In this document: one piece after another, positions 14,101-22,911 of the stretch
Numbering within the stretch: position 1 is the stretch's first letter
Layout of the letters: each line of letters opens with the position of its first letter
Origin: Lentinus brumalis
Lineage: Eukaryota; Basidiomycota; Agaricomycetes; Polyporales; Polyporaceae
DNA: 64,000 nt
Direction: 5' to 3'
Assembly: GCA_001792895.1 (NCBI GenBank)
Contig: MARA01000001.1
Location: 1 to 64,000, forward strand
The notes under the pieces: generated by a model
Database searches by the model: none
The model's input: only the letters and a program-made list of their open reading frames with translations
What the model was told of the DNA's origin: nothing
Program-made: the position numbers and the translations under genes

Positions 14101-15309
14101 CCCGGGAAGCTCTCTATATGTATTGGCATGCCCGTCATGATCAAGATCAATGTGGCCACTGAATGCTGTGTGACCAATGGTGCTGAGGGAGTTGTGGTAG
14201 GCTGGACATCCCGTCCTGTCTCTGAAGACAAATTTGCCCTGGACACGTTATTTGTGAAGCTGACTGCAGCACCATCTAAAGTTCAAGTAAAAGGCCTTCC
14301 AGAAAATGTCATTCCTTTGGTACATCAGGTCCGTAAAGTTAAATGCAAGCTACCTAATGGTAAGATCATTGAGATCAACCGTGACCAAGTACCTGTAGTG
14401 CCCAATTTTGCCATGACAGACTTTGCTTCTCAAGGTCGGACCCGTCCTGATAATGTATGTGACATACAAAATTGCAAGAACCATCAGTCGGTCTATACAT
14501 GCCTGTCGAGAGGGTCTACCTTGGCTGGGACAATTATTGTACAACCATTCAATGCGTCCAAGTTGAAGGGGGGTATTGCCGGAAGTCTTAGGCAAGAGTT
14601 CAGAGAGTTAGAACTGTTGGACAAGATCACAAAAATGCGATATCTTGGTGAAGTACCTCCCACAGTTGTTGGCATCACTCGAAATGAACTGATATACTCC
14701 TTCCGGAAGTGGAAAGGTGAGCAGTACGTGCCAGAAGGGGTTCATACTGCCATTCAGTGGTCAGAGGACGATCCCTTCCCTATACAAGACAAGTCAAAAG
14801 ACAGTCCGTGGACGGTGATAGCAGAAACCAAAGATAAAGGCAAGGAAGCTGAACCGGGAAAGGCTACAACAAAGACAACCCAAAAGAACACTGCCGGATT
14901 TGTAGCTGCTCGAGGCACCCAGGCATTGCAGAGTCTGAGCAATGTTGGAATACAACGGAAGGACAAGCGCAAACGGGATGACCAAGCTGATCTTGAAGCT
15001 GAGATTGTTCAAACAAAGTCAGTCAAGCGAATCAAGGCAACTCGTCCTCCAGCAGGTAGCAGGAACTTTTGTGGCTTTCCGTGGGATCCAGTGAATTGGA
15101 GTTGTGCATACGACAGCTTGTTGACAATTCTTCTATCTGTGTACATGGAATGCAAACCTGCATGGGATGAAGACATGTATAACACAAGTGAGCTTTTAGG
15201 ACAAGCGGGAGTGAAGTTCTCACAAGTGCTGGCAGAGAAGCTACCTCTACCTTGCAGGAAGCTCGAGACTATATCCGGAATATGCTTGGCTGTCAAGAAC
15301 CTGAGTTAG
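8149..15309 (+). CDS. Helitron Rep/PIF1 helicase
   Basis: One open frame of 2386 codons. The codon at 8149 is TTG; the frame is open from about 8060 and the first in-frame ATG is at 8368, so the true start is uncertain. Residues are counted from 8149. Residues 235-290 resemble the N-terminal region of fungal Helitron helicases. Residues 345-560 match the DUF6570-type region (CAVCGLL; CxxC-rich). The Rep nuclease has the HUH motif LTLHLHMLVW near residue 885 and the two-tyrosine motif YVADYITK near 1098. A Glu/Asp-rich linker lies at 1270-1370. The PIF1 helicase spans about 1640-2140, with Walker A GMAGTGKS (about 1678), Walker B IFMDEVSM (about 1755), FAGDFAQLPP, LRENMRQ and the C-terminal YTCLSRGST. 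A Cys box NWSCAYDSLLTIL at about 2317 opens an extra domain, then a frameshift leads to an early stop at 15309. Function: nicking, strand transfer and unwinding during rolling-circle transposition. Confidence 0.93.
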   Translation: MYHAVLHPYLLLLSELQLLVTRPSGRFGIDVSSALARPRVTSDTLLESSESLVGRVLGGTLGASLPFVCQHVGMVEESTDSAAAPDVVLSLHEIGNVASCRTLSHSLLSTMQRVRKRICMAKWAQIRSMYASHDHGPELRRLICPQQYRNPLHRASTSQDHISLTSIEPPACFGGAKFPRRPQQEGPSHTRIWSGKDVTPYVLQGDVQPECNYRFLSYAPLSILSDKSIIAADIPIHEFVRKMSRSVLLDFALKHSMTNVTVRHNKSTIIEHIQSHECVSCPKFASTFAQVSLPQSNKARKRASRAKCMTKAINFPPSPLDENLTDATVRGFAEDIQICNFIESACAVCGLLSYKSEMSRLADANIDSTLLIPDTPVTRAERQTVTDPIKPLSGPVLLPQCDDVCKTCLEELSEGKMPPDGLANGLWIGEVPPVLQNLSWTEKMLISRVKHNICTVKVHVSGMSKMKANVVSHSLPMPKIYHALPPPRDDLDEVLAFMYIGPNVPTYKEFKRTPMLVRRNKVKEALEWLKLNHEDYADLDISYENLDAYPEDEPPVVVNYTMSMATNKDSESTAVNDTEEDEGVEDGDCPFVVHGLTGTYLEHLGKVRPYEITARAVEHFKSQGKALGIGQAKQPESIYDNPQLYPQMFPWLFPYGYGGLRNSRIQKPVSEERRKQQLLMYHDKRFQLEPLFPLVALNHEQIKKSATAGYLLADRNKFNEIASRILSISSSTLTALIERLKEGPVKPETESEKACFKVLNDLDHVNHKVQGSITSKKYMRNEIWSLVSYLGAPSWFITFAPADVKHPLALYMADTDQTFVPRFRDQDERLRLIANNPVAGARFFKVMVDLFIKHVLGVGLDRPGIYGDTAGYYGTVEQQGRLTLHLHMLVWIKCALTPQEVRDRIMDPDSDFQQKMVEYLESVHKGEFLDGDMESVTNRIASQKAKDPFRVPPTDTLPKIPPKKCDHEEDTDCPKCQTYRAWWTKYIEEVDEILYLSNVHKCTTRSKNSKTPKGAQNSGMQESDNRGCTDPITKLCKARFPRDTFKETTVDPESGALILKKGEAWLNTFTPAVSYLLRCNHDVTSLMSGTAIKSVIAYVADYITKTPLKTHVMFQSVQKVFERNTELLSSDKSRADKARSMMTKMVNSLTAASEIGGPMAAMYLLKHPDHYTGHKFRACYWRGYVLEVMRSWNDSKNIAEDGKSTVVVSLDEQSKNGKKRIVPISPVLDYMWRPAEYEDVCVYDWIRLNHKKPMSAARRKHAKPQKYVAPDDNSDFENDYAVDETIPHLHTAYDDYDGDEPQPAVDTDDEEEQTCMGGRPIYAEEEEESEDELLLTTKAAEKFEKEVVEAEIIQAKVAPPPKRGPKYHTFMANHPQASTHEVRMMDEFEGFVPNFIGGPLPRKDAGSREEYCMTMLTLFKPWRSGRDLRLDENTMWNDVFDTYKFSERQTQIMKFFHIKYECNDARDDYSAMRRQTGKGGNNPLYMSDRELDDAEMEGYIFDGEAIAGDRENELLNSTDWNSLSPGELTRLTRMQTAENIMKTSGWLDPMAAPLPSTSTSTLPRVTSDEDCTSTEWKELLGTMRQDILDARDTEASQKKQPTASQLPVNDEPNDVKLVDKQYFMRKAFEVTDPAAKALIDNTVDLFSLNEDQERAFRIVANHAIQSCGEHLKMYLGGMAGTGKSQVIKALTHFFAERKESYRFMCLAPTGSAASLIGGSTYHSMLGFRSKDSSESLAGLMQVRAKLQNVEYIFMDEVSMLDCHSLYKICAKMCAALKNDGVPFGGINMIFAGDFAQLPPSMNGKPLYAHDVGRVIHRTHAHATQKASIGKAVWHQFTTVVILRENMRQRSQTPEDAKLRTALENLRYRACTDEDIKLIQSRVAGPGKERPKLNQPRFRNVSVITSWNSYRDKINELGCERFAKENGQVLQTFYSRDKLGSETDSSDMPKRQRQNKVNPKRATNIVNTELQALLWDLSPELTEHHPGKLSICIGMPVMIKINVATECCVTNGAEGVVVGWTSRPVSEDKFALDTLFVKLTAAPSKVQVKGLPENVIPLVHQVRKVKCKLPNGKIIEINRDQVPVVPNFAMTDFASQGRTRPDNVCDIQNCKNHQSVYTCLSRGSTLAGTIIVQPFNASKLKGGIAGSLRQEFRELELLDKITKMRYLGEVPPTVVGITRNELIYSFRKWKGEQYVPEGVHTAIQWSEDDPFPIQDKSKDSPWTVIAETKDKGKEAEPGKATTKTTQKNTAGFVAARGTQALQSLSNVGIQRKDKRKRDDQADLEAEIVQTKSVKRIKATRPPAGSRNFCGFPWDPVNWSCAYDSLLTILLSVYMECKPAWDEDMYNTSELLGQAGVKFSQVLAEKLPLPCRKLETISGICLAVKNLS

Positions 15310-15904
15310 GTTTGACTGGAAGGACCTATACCGATCTATACTCTGTGGCCAGAAACCTCCTTGCAGTCGATGAACCGGCCCTAAAGAAGTCCTATGTGTG
15401 CAGAGCATGTGGTCATGAAGGAGACCCAGACTTAGACAATGGGGTTATCTGGACTTGTGAGGAGAGCCTCTGGAAGAATAATCCTGCTAAGCTGGGGACC
15501 CATCGGGGCAATTCAATCCGCCAATGGATCGATGCACTGAAGACTCAGAAAGCCCATAAGGATTGTCTAAGTGTCAACGGTCCATGCAGACATATACAGA
15601 ATATGAATCTACCCCCTACTTCATTGCATTCATAACTCATGGTGTCAAAGTACTTGTTGATAACCAGATCATTTTCAATGACCAGATGTATCGTGTATGT
15701 GGAATTGTGTATCATGCAGATGATGCTGCTGGGAAGCACTTTGTATGCAGATTTATTGACAAATCAGGTGGAGTATATTTCCATGACGGTGCTAAGTACA
15801 AAGATCAAGTGGTGTATTATGATAACATAGTTAACTTTCCCCCAAAGAAGTTACAGACAGTAGATAAGTATGTCATGAAGATGGTCATTTATACTAGATT
15901 GTAA
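15085..15904 (+). pseudogene. ubiquitin-protease-like C-terminal domain of the Helitron protein, two frameshifts
   Basis: The reading continues from the helicase frame into frame 3 near 15240 (LQEARDYIRNML) and into frame 2 near 15565 (MQTYTEYESTPYFIAF). It ends at the stop near 15904. Read across the breaks, the order is a catalytic-Cys box (WSCAYDSLLTIL), a CxxC pair (YVCRACG), a second CxxC that only appears after the second frameshift (SKCQ), then a His box (HFVCRFIDKSGGVYFHDG). This order (Cys, zinc-finger-like fingers, His, Asp) resembles ubiquitin-specific proteases. The assignment is by motif order only. A 47-base GT-AG intron at 15211-15257 would repair the first break but would delete a conserved-looking FSQVLAEK segment, so I favour a one-base indel. 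Confidence 0.55.
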
Positions 15905-15927
15905 GTGATAGACTAGCAAGTACTCCG

Positions 15928-16368
15928 ATGTATAACAGTATTTATTCCTGTTGTAATTATTATTATGTCATATACATGCGCATCCTCACAGAGCAGCACA
16001 GAGATCCTCCACTTCCTCATCGATCGTCCCTGCCAGAAATGGCCCACTTCAAACCAAGTTTCGATATCATCCTCGGTCAGCCATTCCTCACGTACTTCGA
16101 CGCACGGGTCGAATACTCTGCTACCGGAGAAACCGTCCTGTACTTGTGGGCGGACCGCGACAAGGAATTTGGCCAGCGGCCGACCCTTGGCATCTCTATC
16201 ACCGACCCAGAGGATGTGCGCAACAAGAAGGAGATCGTGGCGCGTCTGCATGCTGCCGCTCTACAACAAGCTGCTGCTGTCGCTGCCGCCACGGAACATC
16301 CGCTGCCCCCATCTGCTTCCGTCGAGGAGCTTAGCGACGAGGACTACTACGACGACTCGGATTTTTAG
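15928..16368 (+). pseudogene. retropepsin C-terminal fragment
   Basis: The frame reads HFKPSFDIILGQPFLTYFDA, the typical end of a retroviral-type aspartic protease (the ILGxPFL strand after the catalytic flap). A short linker, an Ala-rich helix and an acidic DDYYDDSDF end follow. The catalytic D-T/S-G triplet and everything 5' of it are missing, so this is a fragment. It sits directly after the Helitron coding end. Confidence 0.65.
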
Positions 16369-16436
16369 GTCGAGGACCTGGAGACGAGTGCGCCAGTCGT
16401 CCTCTGCCTACCCTCGGACGCTCGTTTGAATGTTTT

Positions 16437-17582
16437 ATGGGTAACGCTCAATTCGCAGGTTTCAATTCCCTTATAGGTTCTTCTCCTCCTCCTCAGTTCG
16501 ACGACTTAATCCACCAATATGTTTCTCTTACCGGCGGTTCAACTGCTTGCATACCCCCTTCTACTTGGTCCAACCGCGCCGTTTCAGATTACAATGCCTT
16601 GATTCACCAGACTCGTATAGTTCCCCGTCCCGAACGCGGCCCACGTAAATATAAGCCAGTAGCTCGCCGACATCGTCCGGTACCTACATACATGCCCAAT
16701 CCCCGCGCTCAACAATTCATAGACATTCCCGAGTTACCTCCGCTCATTCTCCCTACGCATCCGCCACATCATACTACCTTGCCCGCTGACGACCGCATGA
16801 CACAGGAGCGATTACAGGGACTCCTGAAGACAATCGAGGATGGGCTTCTCACAGCCGAAGAGACAAACCTCCTCGCCTTCGTGGTACATGCGCGCTCTCA
16901 CGCCTTCGCATGGGAGTACTCCGAGAAGGGGTTCTTCGACCCGCGGTACTTCCCGGACTACAAGATCCCCTATGTCGAACATGTACCTTGGCAAGTTCCA
17001 CCAATTCCGCTACCACTCGCCATCCGCGACGCTGTTCGTGATGAGGTCCGCCGATTCGAGACCCTTGGCCGCTTTGAACCGTCTACAGCAAGCTACCGGT
17101 CGGCTCTCTGGGCGGTCGCAAAGAAACCGGGGTCAAACCCTCCTGTTCGACTCGTTGTAGCAGTCGAGAAACTCAATTCTGTCACGGTGCGCGAGGCCTC
17201 GCTTCCTCCTAACATTAATGACTTCGCAGAGTCATTCGCAGGCCATGCTATCTACTTTGCCGGCGACATGTACTCTGGCTTCGACGCTCGCATCCTCGAC
17301 GTTGAGTCTCGACCTCTCGGCACATTCCATTCGCCCGATGGTCCCAAGCAACAGACCACTCTCATTCAAGGTTACACCAACTCGATCCAAGAGTTCTCCC
17401 GCTGCACGGACCACGTCCTTAAGCGCATCAAGGCTGCCGGAATCGGCGACAACTTCATAGATGACTGCGGCGTTACTGGTCCACGTTCGCGCTACAACAA
17501 CGAGCCTATACCGGACAACCCCTCATTAGACGGTTCGTCTTCGAATATGCTCAACGTGTTGACAAGTTCCTTGCTGCGCTGA
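16437..17582 (+). pseudogene. reverse transcriptase domain (Ty3/gypsy)
   Basis: Starts at ATG 16437. An N-terminal linker is followed by the RT fingers (FETLGRFEPSTASYRSALW; VRLVVAVEKLN), palm region (YFAGDMYSGFDARILD) and the catalytic box FIDDCGV, a variant of YxDD, near 17455-17475. The frame then shifts by one base near 17529: coding sense continues in another frame (RRFVFEYAQRVDKFLAAL), while this frame stops at 17582. It would copy element RNA into DNA; the frameshift makes this copy non-functional. Confidence 0.85.
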
Positions 17583-20212
17583 TTGCCGCAGGAGTCACGG
17601 TCTCCGCTCTCAAGACAATCCTTGCCTGCTCGCTGCTTTCAATTGTCGGTACCATAGTCTGCCAGGACGGTTGGAAGGTTGGCCCTAACCTGGTCGAACG
17701 TGTCCTGCGCTGGCCTGTTCCTCAAGACGTCCATGAAGTTCGCATGTTCCTCGGACTTGCGGGCGGTGCCCGACGTTGGATCCAAAACTACTCGAAGATT
17801 GCCTGGCCCCTCACGGCACTGCTCTCCTGCTCGCCAGAAGACTTCAAGGTCACTGCTGAGGTCGAGGATGCTGTCGCGGAGCTCAAGCGCCGCCTCACGA
17901 CAGCTCCTGTCCTTGTGCGAGTGAATTATACCCTCGCTACGTCCATTTCCCCTCCACCTAGAGCTTCTGACGAAGGCATGATCGTCGTAGGCATTGATTC
18001 TAGTTGGATGGGTGCCGGATGGGTGCTGTACCAGATTGTAGATGGTCTGAAGCGGCCAGCTTTGTACGGCTCCAGCACCTTCACGAAGACACAACAGAAC
18101 TATGGTCAGCCGAAGTCAGAACTATTCGGGACGTTTGTAGCCCTCAAGGCTCTCCGTCACCGCGTCTGGGGAGTGCATTTCCGACTTGAACATGATGCTA
18201 TCTCGCTGGCTAAGATGCTTCGACAGCCCGACGACGTCCCCAATGCGCCCATGCTCCGCTGGGTCTCCTGGATCCGTCTCTTCGATTTTGAGACCAAGCA
18301 CGTCCCCGCTAGCTCGTTCAAGATGGAAGATGCACTCTCCCGTGCTCCTCCCGTTGACACTGGGCTCCCTGACCCTTCGGACGATGTGGACGAGTTCCTG
18401 GACGCGTTTGAGGCGTTCCCACTTCGTCCTTCCATATCCTATGTCCTCGCCGCGCTCTCCATCCGCCATTCCAACCCATTTGCGTCCGCTTCCCAGTACG
18501 CTACGCAAGTACCTTCCCTCACCATGTCTTTATCACTTTCCTTCGGCCCTCTTGACCGCTATACCCCCGGCTCTGCTTTTCCATTTGCTTCCGCTCCAGC
18601 CTCTCTCCTCACGGTTGCTGCTCTTGCCCATGTCCGCCCTGGCATCGATGGACATTTCCCCAGCTTTGCGCCTCGCAGGCCTACCCACCTCGTCACGGAG
18701 ACGTTCCAGCTCGAAGACTGGTCCCTTGAATACGATATCGTCGAACTGTGTAGCCATACACAGCATGCCGGTGATGCTCCGCCACCCCTTGGCCACCGCT
18801 TTGGCACCAAGGATCGGGACGATGGGTCCTACTGGGACGAGCTACGTACCTTCCTTGCAGATGACATCCTGCCATCCCGCTTGCTCACCGACTCGGAACG
18901 TCTAGCATTCCAACGCCGTACTCGACGGTTCTTTCTCCTCAACAACCGCCTCTGGCTCGCACCTCGACGCAGCTCCTCAGCGCCACCTCGTCTCGTCATT
19001 GAGGACCCGAAGCGACGCGGTGCATTGATGCTTGACGCACATCTCGCTGCCGGACACCGTGGTCGTGACGCTACTTACAAGCTCCTCCTGGATCGCTTCT
19101 ATTGGCCGAACATGTACGATGATGTGTCTTACTTCGTACGCTCCTGCTGGGAGTGTCAACGCGCGCACAAAGCTAAGCCTGTCCTGCCATACTCCGAATC
19201 GTGGCAGGCACCGCTGCTCAGGCATTTTGATCTAGATACCATTCACATGCCCACCGGACTCGGAGGGTTCGAGTACGTCATCCAAGCTATCGAACGCACC
19301 ATATTATGGATCGAAGCCCGCGCACTCCGCTCAGCAACTGCCCGTGCCGTCGCTTGCTTCATCTATGAAGAGATCGTCTGCCGCTTCAGCTGCGTACCCG
19401 TCATTACAATGGACAACGGTGCAGAGTTTCAGGGCGAAGTTCAACATCTTCTCCGCACGCTGTACAGGTGTACAGCAATTTTTTCTACACCTTACCATCC
19501 CGAGGGCAATGCCCCCGTGGAGCGGTCACACGACACGCTGACGACTTGTCTGTTCAAGTTGACAGGTAACGCAAAAGGTCATTGGCCTCAGCACCTACAC
19601 GCAGTCCTATTCGCCATGCGTACCACAACATCTCGCGCCACAGGCTTCTCGCCCTTCTACCTCCTCTACGGCCAACACCCTGTCTTCTCGTTCGATGCAG
19701 AAGAGATCACCTGGCAGACCCTGGATTGGGACGCGGTCCGTACGCACGAAGATCTCATTGAGATTCGGGCCCGTCAGATCCAGCGACGTGACGCGAACCT
19801 TGAGCAAGCTCATGAACGACTCCGTGCTTCACGCAAGAGAGCCATCGAGGACCAAGCTAAGCGACACCATTACCAATTTGATTTCGCTGACTACGAGGAA
19901 GGCATGTATGTGTGGCTCCGGGAGTCAAGACTCGACGAGATCAAGGGCGGCAAGGGTGAATGGACATACGCTGGACCCTACATAATCCATGAGAAGCGGG
20001 CAAACGACTCCTTCATCCTCCGCGAGCTCTCGGGTGCAGTGCTCAAGGGCCATGTCAATATCCGACGACTACGCCTCTTCTTCTTCCGTCCCGATAATCA
20101 GACCTTGTACTCGCCATACAGACCGCCCCCAGAGCTCGATATCAATCGAGCGAATCCGCTTTCGTCGCTCGCCGCAACATATGCGTACCGAGCCGCGTAT
20201 GGCTCCAAGTGA
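17529..20212 (+). pseudogene. RNase H and integrase part of gypsy polyprotein
   Basis: The frame continues RT into the connection (VRMFLGLAGGARRWI). The RNase H domain has the first catalytic Asp in VVGIDSSWMGAGWVL and a Glu in YGQPKSELFGTFVALK. The integrase follows, with an N-terminal HHCC zinc finger (HLAAGHRG, then CWECQ). Its catalytic core reads HFDLDTIHM, VITMDNGAEF and NAPVERSH, giving the DDE triad. The C-terminal SH3-like part contains YAGPYIIHEKR and LKGHVNIRRLRLF. No chromodomain was seen. A stop lies at 20212. This half appears intact, but it has no start of its own because it belongs to the pol polyprotein. Confidence 0.88.
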
Positions 20213-20330
20213 TCGATCGAGGGATCGCGCTGAACACGTTGGGTGTTCCAGCCACATTAAGGGACGTCCCCGCCGCTGCATATAACATTCCGCTCATCCG
20301 CTCGTTCCCCTTCAATCCTCTTCCTCAGAT

Positions 20331-21220
20331 ATGTCCTCCAACGACGCTCGATGCGACGTAGCTCCCTTACCCGGCTGGCCCATCAAAGGGATCGAATTCA
20401 CCCCTTCCGAACACTTCTCCCGCGTCTTGTCCGTCCTCGGATGCGACCGCCTTTGTCCCTATGCCCGCGCGGAGGAGGAGTACATTGGCAGCGCGTTCAG
20501 CAACTTCCTCGACGCAGATGGTATTCTGCAGCAGCCCATCCCCGGAGTGAACGCCATCTTCGCACGAGACGACTTCTGGGCTAGGGACGCAGGTGGGCAC
20601 ACTCACGAAGTTGACCCAGACCTCGTCTATCCCTACGTCCGCATACACCACTTCCCATTCCCATTCTCCCGCATGATCCTGGTCCCCTGCGACCGTGGTC
20701 GTTGTCTCGACGCTGCGCATACCCCAGACGAAGGAGCGATAACCGGGTCCAAGCTGTACGTCGCCGACATCCACCTCCGCTGGTCAGAAATCGAACGCGG
20801 GTCTATGAGCGCACCTTTGTTCCTGACCGCTATACCGTGAACGGCTACCCCTTTAACATCCAATACTTCGACTTAGCCCGGGAGCTCTTCCATCCCCGGA
20901 TCCCGTACACTCCCCAACCTCCACATGCGTCCTATCCTCAGCTCATACATGGTCCTACCAACCTCCCACTCGAGCTCTGCCCCTTCGGCACCCTGGAACG
21001 TCGCATCAGCAGGCTTGCTCGTCACTTCGGACCGGCGGACGGAGACGGAGTGCCGCTTCTTGCGCGGATGAGTACGGCATGGATCGAGGCCGAACTCATG
21101 CGCTTCCATGGCTGTTGGTGGTTACATACCGAACAGGCCATCTTCGAGTTTCGTTATGCTTGGCTTCCTGAACTCTTTGATGCCCCCTTCTTTCGTGGTT
21201 CTCATATTCTTTCTCCTTAG
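20331..21220 (+). pseudogene. extra ORF downstream of integrase, one frameshift
   Basis: ATG 20331 opens a frame beginning MSSNDARCDVAPLPGW. It runs to about 20780 and continues in the +1 frame (VYERTFVPDRYTVNGYPFN) to the stop at 21220, about 290 residues in total. A TATA-like catataacat at 20279-20288 and a pyrimidine-rich leader precede it, suggesting its own promoter. I do not recognise the protein. It has no transmembrane segment and is not env-like. It may be an element-encoded accessory ORF or a captured host fragment. Confidence 0.5.
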
Positions 21221-21780
21221 TATCGTTGCTCATTCCTCCTCATCTCTATTCCTATGCGCCATTCTCCCATCCCTCATCATAGTTCTGATACTGATGCCAT
21301 TGACATACCCTCGCTTGTATCCTCTCGCCGTCGAGGTCGACGTCTATACGGTTGGGCCACTGTGGTAGTACCTCGTACGATACTGGTAGATAGCTACGAT
21401 AGTGCCTGACTACGGGCCCGGACCTTACTGACGGTTCCTGTCGATCCTGACAGGCGTCGTGACAGAAGAGCGCTTAGGTTACCATATTCGGACATCCCAT
21501 TTCCTACACGGTCGAGCTTTATGTTCGCGCCGCTCTCCCTCGTTTTCTCTGGTCTCTCTTCCCCACCCAAGTCTCACTCATCGAACTCGCGACTCCCGTC
21601 GCAGATACCAGTCGATACAATCTACTATTACCTCACTACTCAGCTCTCTACCGAATACACGAAACCTAGTCAGCTCTACAACGCGACGGCCAAGGGCTCG
21701 ACCAGCGACTCTCGAATCCACCGCGAATTCTGAAGGAGCACGAGGCATTAGTCTCCGCTTCGACACCGATATCAGCTGAG
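21221..21780. other. probable 3' non-coding region or LTR of the gypsy element
   Basis: No gene is apparent. By position it should contain the polypurine tract and the 3' LTR. Neither TG...CA ends nor a target-site duplication could be fixed with one LTR only. The minus-strand gene to the right is abruptly cut near 21780, which may mark the outer edge of the element. Confidence 0.35.
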
Positions 21781-22696
21781 GGCGAACGAGAGCACGCAGA
21801 CAACTTACGAGGGGGTATGAGCTCCGGTTGGCGTGACCCTGGCAGGTTGTAGTATCCAGGTAGTTGGGCCATGACCTTAGATTGATCCCACGACCACTTG
21901 ATGATCTGATTCAATCGTTCAAGCTGGTACTCGAGTCTTCGCAAATTGGTGCGGTGCCTGCCATCTGCGTCCTTGTGGCCGATAGGGGTAGTAGAGGTGC
22001 GCATCTCGTCTTGTTTATCCAGCAGCCAGGCGCGGAAGTCGAGGAAATCTCTGTTTTCGACAGCATCGCTGACAATACCGGGAGGGTCCGTACTGGAGGT
22101 GGGACGTGATTGGAATACAAGCCGGGTGGTCAGAGGAACACGCAGAGATCGGCGATAGATCTGTTCCTCCAGTCTTGCCATCTCCTGGATCCGGTTCTGA
22201 GCTGCGACCTGATGAAGCAGCACGCGTTCAGACGGGAATTCGAGATATGAGTATGTAGCCGTACCTCCACTGGATCTTCCGGCGCTGTTGAGAGCCCCGC
22301 CATAGCCATAGGTGATACCATGTCTTCGGCGGACGATGGACCGTGGGCCGCCTGGCAACACACGTAAGTCGTCAAAAAATCACAACTTCAAATGCGAACT
22401 CACTTGCGATCCGAGCTTAGGGGCGCACGGTGCTGTCGTCTCGCCCTCCCCAAGACATGTGCGCGGACCGGCATGGAGGGTGAGGGAGTGGAATCGAGAG
22501 TCGTCAGGAGAATTGTGCTGGCGACTTGTTCTGCTGCCCTAGTTTGAGCGTCGGCTCGTCGCGTCGCACGCTTCGTGTCGGCAGTCTGGTGTTTCCTACA
22601 GTCTCCCGCACTGAGCCAACGGCCGGGTTGCATTTGGCCGTCTTCATCTTCGTACGTCCAGGTGGCGGAGCATATCGTGCAGCGGCAGATGGGCAT
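21780..22696 (-). pseudogene. truncated zinc-motif protein of transposon-associated type
   Basis: ATG at 22696 begins MPICRCTICSATW with a CxCxxC cluster, then a basic helix and coiled-coil-prone stretch. An intron (gtgagt, near 22403) follows. Later exons contain ARLEEQIYRRSLRVPLTTRL, NRDFLDFRAWLLDKQDEM and RRLEYQLERLNQIIKWSWD. Such a zinc N-terminus plus helical region resembles the leader part of large transposon-associated proteins in Agaricomycetes; this is recollection of a pattern, not a domain hit. Coding sense ends near 21780, where the gypsy element begins, so the 3' part is probably lost. Confidence 0.4.
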
Positions 22697-22911
22697 CGTC
22701 CTTGGACACTAAGGCCGACGGCAGAAGAGGGGGAAAGCAGAAGGGTGAAGCAAGGATGAGAGGAAATGACACGTATCAACAGGGAGACGTACTGGGCTAA
22801 GAGCACAGTGATGAGGTCCAGATCTGATGATCAGGGGGACCGCGCGGCACACGTAGATGATCAAGGATAATCAAGCATGACATTGTTCCCTTAAAGCGTG
22901 TAAACCTGTGC

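Larger units (their letters stand above)
8149..15904 (+). mobile_element. Helitron, near-complete Rep-helicase plus peptidase-like tail
   Basis: A rolling-circle (Helitron) transposon body. It carries the two diagnostic activities in one protein: an HUH/two-tyrosine Rep nuclease and a PIF1-type helicase. The ends were not found; there is no convincing 5'-TC or 3' hairpin plus CTRR. The 3' side runs within about 25 bases into a truncated Ty3/gypsy element, so the 3' terminus may be lost or hidden in 15905-15960. The Rep and helicase parts look intact, while two frameshifts disrupt the C-terminal domain. It is therefore a fairly young copy, possibly non-autonomous if the tail domain is needed. 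Confidence 0.9.
15928..21680 (+). mobile_element. Ty3/gypsy LTR retrotransposon, 5'-truncated and degenerate
   Basis: A metavirid element lacking its 5' LTR, gag and most of the protease. In order: C-terminal piece of an aspartic protease (15928-16368), reverse transcriptase (16437 to about 17530), RNase H and integrase (to 20212), and an additional ORF (20331-21220, frameshifted). Pol order is therefore PR-RT-RH-IN, as in Ty3/gypsy. Three frames are used in pol, so the copy is dead. The 3' LTR is expected between about 21225 and 21780, but I could not define its edges because no 5' LTR is present for comparison. Confidence 0.85.

Noticed and set aside
15211..15257. An intron repairing the first Helitron frameshift
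   Set aside because: The segment has GT and AG ends and the right phase, but it would remove FSQVLAEK, which fits the reading before and after it. An indel explains the data better. Kept as an alternative.
15905..15990. A Helitron 3' end (hairpin plus CTRR)
   Set aside because: A ctag word occurs, but no convincing stem-loop precedes it and no T follows.
20331..21220. An envelope gene making the element an errantivirus-like form
   Set aside because: No signal peptide, no membrane helix and no fusion-type motif.
21225..21780. Exact LTR boundaries of the gypsy element
   Set aside because: No second LTR is present for comparison and no target-site duplication could be seen.
22400..22696. A full transposase gene with the zinc N-terminus
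   Set aside because: Only the leader region is present and no catalytic DDE or other transposase core follows before the gypsy element.
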